Shown in pieces: positions 23,946 through 34,151 of a DNA stretch of 64,000 bases. The DNA comes from Vulcanimicrobiota bacterium (GTDB taxonomy: Bacteria; Vulcanimicrobiota; Xenobia; Xenobiales; JADMJV01): positions 248,001 through 312,000 of the forward strand of contig JAHBVR010000011.1 of the NCBI GenBank assembly GCA_019637395.1. Direction: 5' to 3'. Made by a program: the position numbers and the translations under genes. Numbering within the stretch: position 1 is the first letter of the stretch; each line of letters opens with the position of its first letter. The notes beneath the pieces are model-generated. The model searched no databases, had not been told where the DNA came from, and worked only from the letters and a program-made list of their open reading frames with translations.

Positions 23946-24422
23946 CTAAACGAGACCGCCGAGGGGGGAGGCGGCTCCGAGGCCGCCACCCGGGGCCAGG
24001 CCGGCTGAGCCCAGCATCTGTGCCATCTGAAGGTTGCGCTGCTGCTCGGCGGCCGCTTGCAGAGGATCGGCCGAACCGAAATTGCTGCCGAGCCCACCCA
24101 GCAAGGAGCTTCCTCCGCCGAGTCCACCCAGGCCGCCGCCCAGGCTACCGCCGCCGAGTTGCTGATCGACCCAATTCTTGGCGCTGCCGCTGTCGAGGCC
24201 GGGCACCTGGTTGATGCTGCCGGCCATATTGGCAACCCCACCGGCCCCTCCCATCGAACCCATCTGCTGGTCGACCCAGTTCTTGGCGCTGCCGCTATCG
24301 AGACCGGGCACCTGGTTGAGGCTCTGGGCAAGACCGCCGCCGAGGCCGCCTCCACGCATCTGATTCATCTGCTGGTCCACCCACGAGGTATCCCCCAGAC
24401 CTCCACCCATTCCGATAGCCAT
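23946..24422 (-). CDS. Gly/Met-rich protein with WVDQQ repeats, 158 aa
   Basis: The protein has no signal peptide and is dominated by Gly, Ser, Leu and Met. It contains three WVDQQ(M/L) segments, the last two within an 18-residue repeat NQVPGLDSGSAKNWVDQQ separated by 34 residues. The Gly-Leu-rich linkers look disordered. Such layouts occur in scaffold, adhesive or secreted structural proteins, but I recognise no family. The DNA shows a matching direct repeat of about 57 bp at a 105-bp offset. Its own upstream region is AT-rich (24460-24480), giving a likely promoter. Confidence 0.7.
   Translation of the reverse strand: MAIGMGGGLGDTSWVDQQMNQMRGGGLGGGLAQSLNQVPGLDSGSAKNWVDQQMGSMGGAGGVANMAGSINQVPGLDSGSAKNWVDQQLGGGSLGGGLGGLGGGSSLLGGLGSNFGSADPLQAAAEQQRNLQMAQMLGSAGLAPGGGLGAASPLGGLV
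24161..24322 (-). repeat. 57-bp direct repeat pair within the Gly-rich gene
   Basis: The segments at about 24161-24217 and 24266-24322 differ at only a few bases, mainly silent, and encode the duplicated 18-residue block. The high DNA identity points to a recent internal duplication or gene conversion. Confidence 0.65.
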
Positions 24423-24551
24423 TGACGTCGCCCTCGTTCCGTAATCTTCTCTGTCCTTAAAATATACTTAAAAGGATTGGCGGATTTGTGACCGCGTTGT
24501 CATGAAATTGCTAACGGTGTTAAAAATTCTCGGTTTTTTGTTGCCAGTCGG

Positions 24552-26273
24552 TTACTTCTGCTTCAAAAAAGAGCCCTCCAGGCGCCCGGCTCGATCATGC
24601 AGCACCCTCCAGACCACCGGTCTCGAGCCCGCCCGCACCACCCAACTCACCTTGACCCGGTAGTCACTGGCATCGCCCTTGTGCCAGAGCGGCGAGGGGG
24701 GACGACTACAAATACCCTCCAACTGGCCCAACTGCAGTTCGCGCTTACCCTCCACCAACTCGGAGTAGCCGCTCAGCTCCACCCGCACTCCCCGCACCAG
24801 CTTGCCTTCCAGGGCTTTTTGGGATCCGTGGGTGGGTAACCAACCGGCGTTGTCCACCACCAGTTCGAGACGATACAAATCGTTTCCCAGAGAAATTTCA
24901 CGCTGTTCGGCCAGCACCAGCCTGGGATTCGCCTGAGCCAGCCAGACCACCCAGCGAGTAAGCGGCTCCAACTCGGCCTGCAGAAATTTGGCCGGAGGAT
25001 TTCTAAATAAATAAAACATGTCCCAACCGCCGATTTCCACCGGTCCCAGATCCGGGTGCTGGAAAGGCTGCCAGTTCACGAATCCCCGCCCCTCCAAATG
25101 GTCATCGCAAAATTGCAGCAACTGCATTTCTTCAGCTATCGGATGTTCTTCAAACCAGCGGATGAAGCGGTGCTCGCCACGTTTGGCCTGGCGGTCCAAA
25201 CCAGTGGTGATGCCGGCCTTGCGCAGCACCGACCAGATTTCCACCGTCCAGGAGTAGGCGCCCAGCGCCTCGTAGACCCAGTCGTCAAAAGTCCCGGTGA
25301 TATTGTCTTTGGGCGAATAGCGAAAATCGTGGTAAACGCACAACAACGGATAACCGGTCCAATGGCTGCCGCGCTCCCCGAAATACTTGAAGTTGTCCAG
25401 GTCCCCCTTGGGTAGCGCCTCATCCGGCTCGGTGCTGTACGGGCGCAGAATGACGCCGGAAAAAGTATGGAAAGTTATAGCCTGACAGACATTGCGGTGA
25501 TTCATGAGGAATTCCACGCAGTGGCGCACCTCCGGCTCACTGGCCGGATAGGGACCGGCTCCCGCCTGTTGATGCTCACCTCGCCAGCGATGCGGAAAGT
25601 TGCGGTTCAAGTCCAGGGCCTGGAGCGCGGGGGCCGACTGATGAAGATGAGGATCGTAGTCGCCGCGCCAGCGCCCCTCCGGCAACAACCGATAAAACTC
25701 ACCATCCCGGTCTTCGACCTCGCGGCGAACCAGCAGACGGGCATCTTCGGCGCAGGCCTTCCAGGCTCCGCGCGGGTCGGGAACTCGCATCCACAGGAGC
25801 TTGCCATTGCCGTCGACGTCCTGGGGCTCGATGCCGCTACCCACCGGATCGGCAAAGGGGTAAGGCCGGACGGAACTGCGCAAGAAGCGAGGGTCGCCGG
25901 CCAGGGCCAGTTCGGCACCGTCAGGGCAGACCCGAGGGACCAGATAAAAGGCGACTTCAGCCAGCAGTTCGGTCTGGTTCTCCACCAACTCCTGGAGCAG
26001 ATGCAGGCAGGCATTGGTCCCCGAAAGCTCGGAGGCGTGGAGATTGCCGTCCACCCACACGGCCGAGCGATCCAGGTCACTGCCCGTTTCGAAGTCGGTC
26101 ACCGTCAGGCACCAGAGCGGTCGTCCTTCGTGGCTATCGCCCAGGCTGCTCAGCCGCACCCAGCGCGGCCAGCGACGTTGCGCCTCATGCACCCACTGGC
26201 TGAGCTGCTCGAAATTCAGATAATGCCGGGTGATATCGAGCAACTCTAGATTCTCCGAGTGACGGGGATCCAC
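24552..26273 (-). CDS. M14-family zinc carboxypeptidase
   Basis: This 573-aa metallocarboxypeptidase has the zinc site HASE (His79, Glu82), the substrate-binding RNFPHRW, a later His in FHTFSG and the catalytic Glu in WTVEIW. M14 enzymes trim C-terminal residues from peptides. No signal peptide is present, so it is predicted cytosolic. The C-terminal 130 residues form a beta-rich domain. It starts with a GTG inside the last 28 bp of the HerA-like gene, so both are coupled. Confidence 0.88.
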   Translation of the reverse strand: MDPRHSENLELLDITRHYLNFEQLSQWVHEAQRRWPRWVRLSSLGDSHEGRPLWCLTVTDFETGSDLDRSAVWVDGNLHASELSGTNACLHLLQELVENQTELLAEVAFYLVPRVCPDGAELALAGDPRFLRSSVRPYPFADPVGSGIEPQDVDGNGKLLWMRVPDPRGAWKACAEDARLLVRREVEDRDGEFYRLLPEGRWRGDYDPHLHQSAPALQALDLNRNFPHRWRGEHQQAGAGPYPASEPEVRHCVEFLMNHRNVCQAITFHTFSGVILRPYSTEPDEALPKGDLDNFKYFGERGSHWTGYPLLCVYHDFRYSPKDNITGTFDDWVYEALGAYSWTVEIWSVLRKAGITTGLDRQAKRGEHRFIRWFEEHPIAEEMQLLQFCDDHLEGRGFVNWQPFQHPDLGPVEIGGWDMFYLFRNPPAKFLQAELEPLTRWVVWLAQANPRLVLAEQREISLGNDLYRLELVVDNAGWLPTHGSQKALEGKLVRGVRVELSGYSELVEGKRELQLGQLEGICSRPPSPLWHKGDASDYRVKVSWVVRAGSRPVVWRVLHDRAGRLEGSFLKQK

Positions 26274-28564
26274 AAAATCCCGAAGCGATTGAGCTTGATG
26301 TCAGCGCGGTCGAGGCGCACCGGCCGGGCCTCGATCCTGGAGCGCGCTTCTCCTTCGCGCGCCTCGATGGCCTCGACTTGCTCCTGCAGTCGCGTCTGCA
26401 CTTCCTCGAGCTTCTGTTGTAGCACCGCCAGTTCGTTCTCGCTCTGATTCACCCGATCTTTGGCGCTACTGCTGCGATGATGGGAAGTGATAGCGGTGTT
26501 GAGCGACGGTCGTTTGCCGGTAAAGAAGCCCAGCACGGCGGCGCCCGCTTTCCATATGGACTCGGTTTGGCGGCGCTGCGATTCGTTGCGCAAATTTTCC
26601 AGTTTGCCCTCGTAGCGGGCCAACCGTTCCTGCAGGCCGGCCACCTCGCGGTCCACCTTGGCGTGCAGTTTACTCACCTGGGCATCGATGCGTTCCTGGA
26701 TGGCCTGCTCGACGCGGGCCCGGAAGTCGCCTTCGCTTTCACCGCCCGCTCCGTACAGTTTGAGATCGGCCTGAATCCATTGACTGCTGGTGACGCGCCG
26801 GAACACGTCGTCCAACATGGCCTGTTGGGCGGCCTTGAACTCCCCGGCCTCGTCAAAGCTGGCGGGGAGTGCCTGGTAGACCCCGGGACGCTCCCAGCCG
26901 GATAACAGGTCGGCTGGCTCCAGCTCCAGACGCAGCCAGCTTTCCGGCAAGCGTTCCCCCAACGGGAAGAACAAATAGTGATGGAGTTCATCCAGCAAAA
27001 ATCCCCCCTTGTCTTCGTCGAAGCGTAGGGCCACCTCGCCCCACAAAGCCGGTTTCCAACCGATCGCGCCATCGCTGCGACGTGGTTCCGCAAAGGGCTC
27101 CAGCTTGCCACCCAGGCGGGCGCTGAAAACCACCTCCGGATCGAGGAAGGCCTGGGCGAAGCCAGCCGGCAGAGGAGGCGCGTGGCTATGCCCGCTGGTC
27201 TCCACGGGGGCCGCCGTCGCGGCCGGGGGAGGCGCCGCGGAGGGAGGCTGCAAGCGGGGGATCTCTGCCTTGGTCAGCGGTCCGCGCAGCCAGGCCAGGG
27301 TGGTGCGGGTCACCAGCGTCCGGGGTTTGGCCCCACCTGATTTAAAAAGAAAATGGCGCGGCTGGAGCTTCTCAAACTCTTGTTTAAGGCTTTGGCCATC
27401 CAGCCCGGCCTGAGCTTGCAACAACCCCTCGGCCACTCGCTCTCGATCCTGGCTGGTCTGGAGGCGCCCGATCCACCAGTTGGAGGTATTAGAAAGACCC
27501 TTGTAATCGACATCCACCGGATTCTGAGTGGCCAGTACCAGTCCCAGCCCCACCGCTCGAGCCTGTTTGAGCATCGTCAACAGGGGCGGCTTCGAAGCTG
27601 GATTGGCGGGATGAGGCGGCATGTAGCCGGCCACCTCGTCAAAATAAAGCAGAGCCCGTAATTGAGAACTGCCGGACAAGGTGCGCGTCCAGGACTGCAT
27701 TCGATAGAGCAGCAACGACACAAAAAACATGCGCTCCGAATCGCTGAGGTGGGCTATATAAAAGAGGTTGACGGGAACTTTGCCGTTCTCGGGTGGATAC
27801 AACATGGAGGCGGGGTCGAGAGGCTCGCCTTGACTCCAGGCGGCGAAACCCGTGGAAGCCAGCAGTGCGTTGAACTGCATGGCCAGTTGGAGCCGCTGAT
27901 CGGCCGGGTAAAAGGTGTCCAGCGGAAAAACTCCCACCTTCTTGAACGGGGGATCCACCAGACGCAGGACCAGATCCTCCAACCTCAGATCCTGTCCGGC
28001 ATCCCAGGCCTGATCGACGATCTGCGAGAGCACCAGCGCCGGCGGGCTGCGCAGTGGGTCGGCGGTCACTCCGACCAGGGCCAGCAAACCTTGAATCAAT
28101 CCCGACACCATTTGGGAACGGACTTCGGAGTCGTCGAGTACCTCCGCCTCGGGGCGGCGGAAACTACCGAGTAAATCGATGGAACGGCCGGCCCGCGAAC
28201 CCGGAGTGAAAATTCGCAATTCGAGCTTATCGCGCAAGGCCGCTACCTGAGAGGGTCCAATGCCCGCCTGCAGTCGCTCGCGTTGCAGGTGCTGGGACAA
28301 CTCCTCCGGACTTTGTCCGGGCTCCAGCCACGCAGCCAGTTGGTCGGACCGGCATTCTGGGAAAAGCAAACCCAGATTAGCCAGATCGCCCTTGGGGTCG
28401 ATCAGTATGAGCGGAACGCCGGCCTGCACCAACTCTTCGAGCAATCCTATAGCCAGTCCCGTCTTGCCCGAGCCGGTCATGCCGAAAATCACGCCGTGGG
28501 TGGTCAACTGACTGGTCTCCAGGCTCACCGGTTCCCCCGAATCTTTTCCCAACTTTAACTGCAT
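26246..28564 (-). CDS. HerA/DUF853-like ATPase with coiled-coil tail
   Basis: The start is the ATG at 28564, which has GGGAGG 8 nt upstream; the 47-codon extension above it overlaps the divergent kinase gene. The 772-aa protein has Walker A GMTGSGKT (28-35), IDPKGD (55-60), Walker [14 protein letters not shown] and the later VLATQNPVD sensor, all typical of HerA-FtsK-type DNA or protein translocases. The C-terminal 170 residues are coiled-coil ([18 protein letters not shown]). Members of this group are often single-gene ATPases of unknown role; the coupling to an M14 peptidase is unusual. Confidence 0.88.
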   Translation of the reverse strand: MQLKLGKDSGEPVSLETSQLTTHGVIFGMTGSGKTGLAIGLLEELVQAGVPLILIDPKGDLANLGLLFPECRSDQLAAWLEPGQSPEELSQHLQRERLQAGIGPSQVAALRDKLELRIFTPGSRAGRSIDLLGSFRRPEAEVLDDSEVRSQMVSGLIQGLLALVGVTADPLRSPPALVLSQIVDQAWDAGQDLRLEDLVLRLVDPPFKKVGVFPLDTFYPADQRLQLAMQFNALLASTGFAAWSQGEPLDPASMLYPPENGKVPVNLFYIAHLSDSERMFFVSLLLYRMQSWTRTLSGSSQLRALLYFDEVAGYMPPHPANPASKPPLLTMLKQARAVGLGLVLATQNPVDVDYKGLSNTSNWWIGRLQTSQDRERVAEGLLQAQAGLDGQSLKQEFEKLQPRHFLFKSGGAKPRTLVTRTTLAWLRGPLTKAEIPRLQPPSAAPPPAATAAPVETSGHSHAPPLPAGFAQAFLDPEVVFSARLGGKLEPFAEPRRSDGAIGWKPALWGEVALRFDEDKGGFLLDELHHYLFFPLGERLPESWLRLELEPADLLSGWERPGVYQALPASFDEAGEFKAAQQAMLDDVFRRVTSSQWIQADLKLYGAGGESEGDFRARVEQAIQERIDAQVSKLHAKVDREVAGLQERLARYEGKLENLRNESQRRQTESIWKAGAAVLGFFTGKRPSLNTAITSHHRSSSAKDRVNQSENELAVLQQKLEEVQTRLQEQVEAIEAREGEARSRIEARPVRLDRADIKLNRFGILWIPVTRRI

Positions 28565-30512
28565 GGCCTTACCTCCCAAGGGGGGACCCCTTCGCCTTGG
28601 GCCGAACCTTCCTTTTGTGGACAGCAACGAGCGTGAGCTCCGCAGCCTGGTCACTCGCGAAGCCAGCCGGGAGATGGCCAACGCTTCTCCCTGGGGGGCC
28701 GCCATGGCCTACCCCTTAATGGCCGTGCTCTGCGGCATGGCGGGCGATCTGGCCATCGAGAAACCTCGCGTGCTGGTCGCCGTCACCCTGGTCTTGCTGA
28801 GCGGGGGCGTATTTCGCGGCCTGGCCGGCCGTCTCTATTTGCGCTCCGCCGACGGACCTCAGGAAGATACCTATCGCTGGCTGTTTCGGGCCAGCGTCTG
28901 GTTGGTCGCTCTGCTCTGGGGACTCTTTGCGGCCTGGGCCTTATGGCTTCATCCCCATGATTTCACGGGCTTGAGCTTCTTACTCTGCACGGTCGGCATC
29001 GTGGCCGGCGCGACCTACACCCTGACCGCCGACCGCCTCACCCTGGCCGGATATTTGTTGGCCATGATCGGTCCCTGCAGCCTGATCCTGTGCAGTCGCG
29101 GGGATGCCCAGCAGGTTTTTTCCGGCGGAGTCGTCTTTACATTCCTGATCTTTTCCTGGGTAACCGGCCGCCATCACAATCGCCGCTTAATCGACTTTCT
29201 GGTCAGTCGTTCCATCCAGGAGGCCCAGACGGCGCGCTTGGAAGGCGCCGAGAAAGAGCTGCGCCGGCTCCTTGACCAGGAACTGGAGCAAAAGAGATTA
29301 CTTGAGGAACGAAATCAGTCGCTTCTTCAGGCCCGCCGCGCGGCCGAAACCGCCAACCGGGCCAAGAGCGATTTTCTGGCCTCCATGAGTCACGAAATTC
29401 GTACTCCCATGAATGCGATTGTGGGCCTGTCCGAATTGCTCCTGGACACCCGGCTCGACGAACAGCAGAGGAACTGGCTGACCAGCGTGAACTCCTCCTG
29501 CAATTCTCTGCTCACGCTGATCAGCGATATTTTAGACCTTTCCAAAATTGAAGCCGGTCGCATGGAGCGCCAGCGCAAGAAGTTCTCCCCCGCCGCCCTG
29601 ATCAAAGAAGTCCTGGATTTAATGCTGCCGATAGCCGGACAAAAGGGGATCACCGTAGAAGGCGAGCTACGACCGGGAATTCCTGAAATGGTGCTGGGGG
29701 ATTCTCAAAAGCTGCGGCAGATTCTGCTCAATCTGCTGGGCAATGCGGTCAAGTTTACCCGCCAGGGTGGCATCCAACTGCGCGCCGAATGGCTGCCTTC
29801 CAGCCGCCTGCGTATCCGTGTGCAAGATAGCGGCATCGGCATTCCCCCCAAGAAGCTGGCCAGCATTTTTGAACCCTTTACTCAAGTGGATGCCTCGACC
29901 ACCCGGAGTTACGCGGGAACGGGTCTGGGGCTGGCCATTTCACGGCAGTTAATCGACCTGCTGGGAGGCAGCCTCTGGGTAGAAAGCCAGCACAGCCTGG
30001 CCGGCGCCGCCCCGCCCGACTGGCGACCCGAAGGCCAGCCGGAGGGTTGCGTCTTTTGGGTTGAACTCCCTCTAGAACTGGTGGTTACGGACCTCGACTC
30101 GGCGGCCCGCACCCTCGAGGATCCGGTGCTGATGGAGAACACCCGCATCCTGGTGGCCGAAGACAATCCCATGAACCAACGGGTGATCCTGGCTCTGCTG
30201 GAGCGTTTTCACCAGCAGGCGGACGTGGTGGAGACGGGCCTGGCCGCCGTCGAGGCGTGCCGCCGCACGCACTACGACCTGGTCTTCATGGACCTGCAAA
30301 TGCCCGAATTAGACGGGCTGCAGGCGACCGGTCAAATTCGCTCCCTGGATTCAGTTCGCCAACCCTACATCGTAGCTCTGACCGCCAACGCCTTCGAGGA
30401 TGATCGCCAGCGCTGTCTGGCGGCCGGCATGAACGATTATCTGAGCAAGCCCATCCGTCGTCAACAACTCTCCCTGGCGCTACATCACTACCTCCAGCGC
30501 ACCAGGACCTGA
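28563..30512 (+). CDS. Membrane hybrid histidine kinase with receiver
   Basis: About five or six N-terminal membrane helices (residues 45-210) form an unnamed sensor module, followed by a short coiled-coil, HisKA with [12 protein letters not shown] (phospho-His near 276), HATPase with DSGIGIP and GTGLGLAI, and a receiver with [11 protein letters not shown] (Asp near 576) and a KP loop. The ATG at 28563 overlaps the divergent HerA-like start (CATG); a GTG at 28617 is a possible later start. No Hpt or output regulator is adjacent. A terminator follows the stop. Confidence 0.88.
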   Translation: MALPPKGGPLRLGPNLPFVDSNERELRSLVTREASREMANASPWGAAMAYPLMAVLCGMAGDLAIEKPRVLVAVTLVLLSGGVFRGLAGRLYLRSADGPQEDTYRWLFRASVWLVALLWGLFAAWALWLHPHDFTGLSFLLCTVGIVAGATYTLTADRLTLAGYLLAMIGPCSLILCSRGDAQQVFSGGVVFTFLIFSWVTGRHHNRRLIDFLVSRSIQEAQTARLEGAEKELRRLLDQELEQKRLLEERNQSLLQARRAAETANRAKSDFLASMSHEIRTPMNAIVGLSELLLDTRLDEQQRNWLTSVNSSCNSLLTLISDILDLSKIEAGRMERQRKKFSPAALIKEVLDLMLPIAGQKGITVEGELRPGIPEMVLGDSQKLRQILLNLLGNAVKFTRQGGIQLRAEWLPSSRLRIRVQDSGIGIPPKKLASIFEPFTQVDASTTRSYAGTGLGLAISRQLIDLLGGSLWVESQHSLAGAAPPDWRPEGQPEGCVFWVELPLELVVTDLDSAARTLEDPVLMENTRILVAEDNPMNQRVILALLERFHQQADVVETGLAAVEACRRTHYDLVFMDLQMPELDGLQATGQIRSLDSVRQPYIVALTANAFEDDRQRCLAAGMNDYLSKPIRRQQLSLALHHYLQRTRT

Positions 30513-30520
30513 AAATGAAA

Positions 30521-30549
30521 GAGGCCTGCTCTTCAGCAGGCCTCCTCTT
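30521..30549. terminator. Terminator between convergent genes
   Basis: GAGGCCTGCT and AGCAGGCCTC form a perfect 10-bp stem with a 4-nt loop. CTCTTT follows on the plus strand, and the A-rich left side gives CTTTCATTTT on the minus strand. Confidence 0.85.
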
Positions 30550-30567
30550 TCGACAAGTTCAGTTCGG

Positions 30568-30939
30568 TCAGGCGAAGGGTAACGAGCGAGCCCAGTTGGC
30601 CAGACGCTCGGCTTCCGCCCCCGTCAGGTCAGCGGGGAGAACCAGTTCGATATGATAGCCGGGACGAATCCAGAGTTGGTGCTCGAGGACACCACGCGGC
30701 CGTTCGGCACGGGGCGCTCGGGGCGGGAAGGCGGCCTGCGCGCGTGGGGGGGGCTCGTAAGCCCTGGGCTTGCGCCCCCGGGTGGAATTCTTTTTGCCGG
30801 CGTTCAGGATACCTTCGATGACATCCTCCCGGCGCTCTACTTCCTTGGCGATCTGGGCGGCCGACAGACCGCGCTCCGAGAGTGCGTGGATTCTTTCGCG
30901 GTCGGCCGAGCTAAGCCGGCCTCTTTTACTCATTACCAT
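30568..30939 (-). CDS. HTH-domain protein with basic Pro-rich linker, 123 aa
   Basis: Residues 5-45 form a helix-turn-helix of the resolvase/homeodomain-like type (ADRERIHALSERGLSAAQIA). A Lys/Arg/Pro-rich linker (RGRKPRAYEPPPRAQ) leads to a small C-terminal beta domain (GYHIELVLPADLTGAEAE). A GGGAG site lies upstream of the ATG at 30939; an ATG two codons later is equally possible. It is likely a DNA-binding protein. The AT-rich 190 bp upstream (30940-31128) differs from the region's base composition. Confidence 0.65.
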   Translation of the reverse strand: MVMSKRGRLSSADRERIHALSERGLSAAQIAKEVERREDVIEGILNAGKKNSTRGRKPRAYEPPPRAQAAFPPRAPRAERPRGVLEHQLWIRPGYHIELVLPADLTGAEAERLANWARSLPFA

Positions 30940-31128
30940 TTAAAACGGAACTCCCTAAAATGCGATAATCTATTTAGACACTATTTGACCGATAATTGCA
31001 TTAATACGATTCTACTAAAGTGATTCTCCTAAAAGCAACCAGAGAAACTTTCATCCCGCCCAGCTTCGAACCGAAGCCCTTAATATCAAGGAAAAGCGTG
31101 CGGACTATAGGAAAACCACCAGCAAACT
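30940..31128 (-). promoter_or_regulatory. AT-rich upstream region of the HTH gene
   Basis: This stretch is clearly richer in A and T than its surroundings, with several TATT/TAAT-type hexamers (for example around 30965-31020). It is the likely promoter zone of the HTH gene and possibly its own operator. I see no gene in it. Confidence 0.4.
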
Positions 31129-32385
31129 TCAGGCTTGATTAAAGCGTTCGACCGCCTGCTTCCAGTCGGTCGCGGACACGAAAGCCAACTTATCATACGG
31201 CTCTTTCGCCCGCTTAAGTTCGACACTTAAGCCCGTGGCACCGGGATTCTCCGAAGTGTGATGTTCAGCTACGATTACCTGGGATAAATGCGCCAGGCAT
31301 TCATCAGCGGCCTTCTTCAAATTGGCCTGGTTGTCCGCCTCCGCACTCTGGCCGACCCGTTTTAGAAAATCCCCCAGGTCATACACAAAGCCGAAAGCCT
31401 GTGTCTTGGAGCGCAACTCGCGCAGTTGGGCCGCCGAAGCACCGGCGGCGACCAGTTCGGCGGAAAAAGTCTTGAGGCTCTTTTCCAGGCCGGCCATTTT
31501 GGAAAGGTCGAAAGCCGCCATGGTGGGCAAGACTTCTTTGTTCTCGGCGGCGCTTTGGACCACCATATCCACCACTTGTCTGGCTTCGACATCACTTTTG
31601 AATAGGTGAGCCTGATGAATGTCGGCTAACTGGCCGTGACCTAAAATGTGCGAATAAGGCCAACCCTCGCGCCCTTCCAGGGCCTGAGACGCAACCATAA
31701 ATTTTGCGTTATCTTTGATTTCGCTGGCCACTTCGACAGCGGCCATCTGACATGCGTCAAATCCCAGCACGTCCAGCTTCTGGCCGGTGGCCCGCTGGGC
31801 GGTGTCCAGGGCTTGCTTCAGTTGGGGCACGGTCATCCAGCCCCGGTGAGACTCATCTTCAATCATGCCTTCCCAGCCTTTGCCGTGATCGGCAATGACC
31901 AGCATGTAATGCTCGGCGGGAAATGATTTGATTCCCCAGGTGATAAAGTCCGCCAGAGTCTTGGGGTCCGACATGTTGACCGGTCCCAGACTCTGGAGAA
32001 CCGGAGAATCGATCCGCCGCTCCGCCTCAGGACCGCTCTGCCGATCCTGCTCGACACGAAACCTGTAGGCGCCGGCGCCCCGGTGATCCAGTTGGGTCAC
32101 CAATTGCACGGAATTGTTGGAACCGGTTTTCTCCATGCTGGCCGCGTCGTCGTATATATAGGCATAAAGGTTGTTGTCGGCGGCGCAGTAGTTCAACACA
32201 GTCCACTTGGCCTTGGGATAGCTGGCGGGGGCCTCGGAGGACGAGGTTGGTTCCGGTGCCGCGGTTACTTCCACCCGATCTTCGCGGGGCACGGAAGTGA
32301 AAATGGAGGGCGCGGGCTCGGAAAGGCGGCGCGCTGGAGCGGCCGGCTGCGGCATGACGATACGGGACGGCGCCTTGACTTGCAT
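31129..32385 (-). CDS. Clostripain-family (C11) cysteine peptidase
   Basis: The start is the ATG at 32385, with a GGAGAGG-type site just upstream; a GTG-type start 10 codons above is less likely. The first 65 residues are Pro/Ala/Ser-rich and lack a signal peptide. The peptidase core shows the His region VIADHGKGW (about 163) and the Cys region GFDACQMAAVE (about 211), the C11 dyad. Clostripain-like enzymes cut after Arg or Lys. It is divergent from an HExxH peptidase across a 198-bp region. Confidence 0.82.
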   Translation of the reverse strand: MQVKAPSRIVMPQPAAPARRLSEPAPSIFTSVPREDRVEVTAAPEPTSSSEAPASYPKAKWTVLNYCAADNNLYAYIYDDAASMEKTGSNNSVQLVTQLDHRGAGAYRFRVEQDRQSGPEAERRIDSPVLQSLGPVNMSDPKTLADFITWGIKSFPAEHYMLVIADHGKGWEGMIEDESHRGWMTVPQLKQALDTAQRATGQKLDVLGFDACQMAAVEVASEIKDNAKFMVASQALEGREGWPYSHILGHGQLADIHQAHLFKSDVEARQVVDMVVQSAAENKEVLPTMAAFDLSKMAGLEKSLKTFSAELVAAGASAAQLRELRSKTQAFGFVYDLGDFLKRVGQSAEADNQANLKKAADECLAHLSQVIVAEHHTSENPGATGLSVELKRAKEPYDKLAFVSATDWKQAVERFNQA

Positions 32386-32485
32386 GACCTCTCCTCTCCA
32401 GGTTCCCCCACACAAAAGCTTACTGGTCCGAACCCGGTCTCAGGTTACAAAATTGTGAATGCATGCTCGGGTGGGCAAACTACGC

Positions 32486-32508
32486 TTTGTTCATAAAAAT
32501 GAAACAAA
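32486..32508. promoter_or_regulatory. Imperfect palindrome between divergent peptidase genes
   Basis: TTTGTTCAT (32486-32494) and ATGAAACAAA (32499-32508) are inverted copies with one extra base. The site lies between the two divergent starts and is AT-rich relative to its surroundings, as expected for a shared operator. TAGGCT at 32528-32533 is a candidate -10 for the plus-strand gene. Confidence 0.4.
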
Positions 32509-32583
32509 CCATGCCCGGCCCAGCCGCTAGGCTGTTTATGGGGAAATACGATGGCCCACGGGTCTGTTCAACGGAGGTTCTAC

Positions 32584-34131
32584 ATGACGGTAGGAAGCGC
32601 GCCGCTCGGAAAATACAGGGGTTGCTCTTGCCATCACGCGCCCCTGCGCCTGCAGGCCGACGCTCCTCCGGCCGGTCCCGTCGACACCCTGTTCAGCTTC
32701 AATACCCAGGACCGCCGCGTCATGGAACCGGGCACCAAGCTTATCCCGGGCGTAGTTCAGGGCTCCAAAAAGAATCCCGAGACCGACAAGGCCATGCTCA
32801 ACGTCGGTCTTGATCCGGTCGACGGCAAGTACGTCTACCCGGCCGAGGATCCGCGCCAGAATACGGCCGTGACTTTCTCCACCGTGGCCAATACCATCAA
32901 CGCCTTCCGTGAAGCCTTCGGCGACTTTAAATGGTCGTTCAAGTATGATAAGCTGGCCGTCAACCCGAACGGCGGCAAAGACTTCAACGCCTTCTACGCG
33001 CGCAACCAGGGCACCGTCAACTTTTTCTCCGAAGAAGATCCCATTTTCGGACGCCAGGTCTTCTCGGGAGCCTCCGGCGAAATCGTGGCTCACGAAACCG
33101 GCCACGCCATCCTGGACGCCATCCGGCCCGAGTACTTCGGCGCTTTCCGCAGCGACGTGGGCGCCTTCCACGAGTCTTTCGGAGACATGCTGGCCATTCA
33201 CATGTCCCTGCTGGACGAACGCGTCATCAAGCGTGTGCTGGTGCAGACCGGGGGAGACCTGAAAAAACCCAATATCGCCGCCTATATGGCCGAAGAACTG
33301 GCCCAGGGCCTGAACAACAAGAAGGGCACCAACGCCACCGGCGGTGACTTCCTACGCAACGCCAACAATAACTTTACCTGGGCCGAGCCCAAGACACTGC
33401 CGGAAAAAGGCGGACCTGACAAACTCGGCTGGGAGATCCATGATTTCTCGCGCCTTTGGACCGCCTCCCACTTCGACATTCTCAACGGCATGGTGCAGCA
33501 GCGCATTCAGGACGGCGCCGCCCCCGACGTGGCCATCCGCGAGAGCAACAAAGAGCTGCTCAAAATGCTGGCCAACCTTCTCAAAGAAGCTCCCCGCGGC
33601 GACTTCACCTTCAAAGACATGGCCATCGCCTTCATTAAATCCGACAAAATCCACGCCGACGGCAAGCATGTCGAATTGCTCCAGAAGGTCTTCACCGAGC
33701 GCAAAATCCTACCGGCCGACCTCCCCGCCGAAACCTTCGAAACCGCACCGGCCCGCGAACGAGCCCGCCTTTTCCAGAGCGACGACGAACTCACACCCGA
33801 GGCTCAAGGGGGGGCAGCCTCCCCCTTGGCCCCCCCCGCTTACGGTCAGATGGCCGTCACCCTGGGCCAGGATTTCGGGATGTATTCGGGCGCCAGGGTG
33901 GAGATCCCGGTCGCTTCCGACAGGTTGCTTTTCAAAAGCGATGAGCTTCAGGAGCAGACGCAAGATGACATTCGCCGGCTCATTCAAGCCGGGCGCATTC
34001 GCTATAACGATCCCAACTACCAGATGAAATTCCCCAACGATTACTTCAATCCGCAGGGTGAAGCCTATATCGGAGCGGTCGTCTGGGAAGGGGACCAGAT
34101 GAAGATCGAACGTCTGGCCATCGCCCACTAA
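32584..34131 (+). CDS. HExxH zinc metallopeptidase (thermolysin-like)
   Basis: The start is the ATG at 32584, preceded 7 nt upstream by GGAGG; an in-frame ATG at 32551 has no such site. The zinc site is HETGH (His170, His174), with a likely third ligand Glu197 in HESFGD, the spacing seen in thermolysin/fungalysin-type gluzincins. The catalytic Glu171 is present. There is no signal peptide or obvious propeptide; residues 1-40 are Cys/Pro-containing and disordered. A Gly/Ala/Pro linker (about residues 403-420) separates a C-terminal domain. The secretion route, if any, is unclear. Confidence 0.78.
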   Translation: MTVGSAPLGKYRGCSCHHAPLRLQADAPPAGPVDTLFSFNTQDRRVMEPGTKLIPGVVQGSKKNPETDKAMLNVGLDPVDGKYVYPAEDPRQNTAVTFSTVANTINAFREAFGDFKWSFKYDKLAVNPNGGKDFNAFYARNQGTVNFFSEEDPIFGRQVFSGASGEIVAHETGHAILDAIRPEYFGAFRSDVGAFHESFGDMLAIHMSLLDERVIKRVLVQTGGDLKKPNIAAYMAEELAQGLNNKKGTNATGGDFLRNANNNFTWAEPKTLPEKGGPDKLGWEIHDFSRLWTASHFDILNGMVQQRIQDGAAPDVAIRESNKELLKMLANLLKEAPRGDFTFKDMAIAFIKSDKIHADGKHVELLQKVFTERKILPADLPAETFETAPARERARLFQSDDELTPEAQGGAASPLAPPAYGQMAVTLGQDFGMYSGARVEIPVASDRLLFKSDELQEQTQDDIRRLIQAGRIRYNDPNYQMKFPNDYFNPQGEAYIGAVVWEGDQMKIERLAIAH

Positions 34132-34151
34132 TTCGACTATAATCCAGCCTT

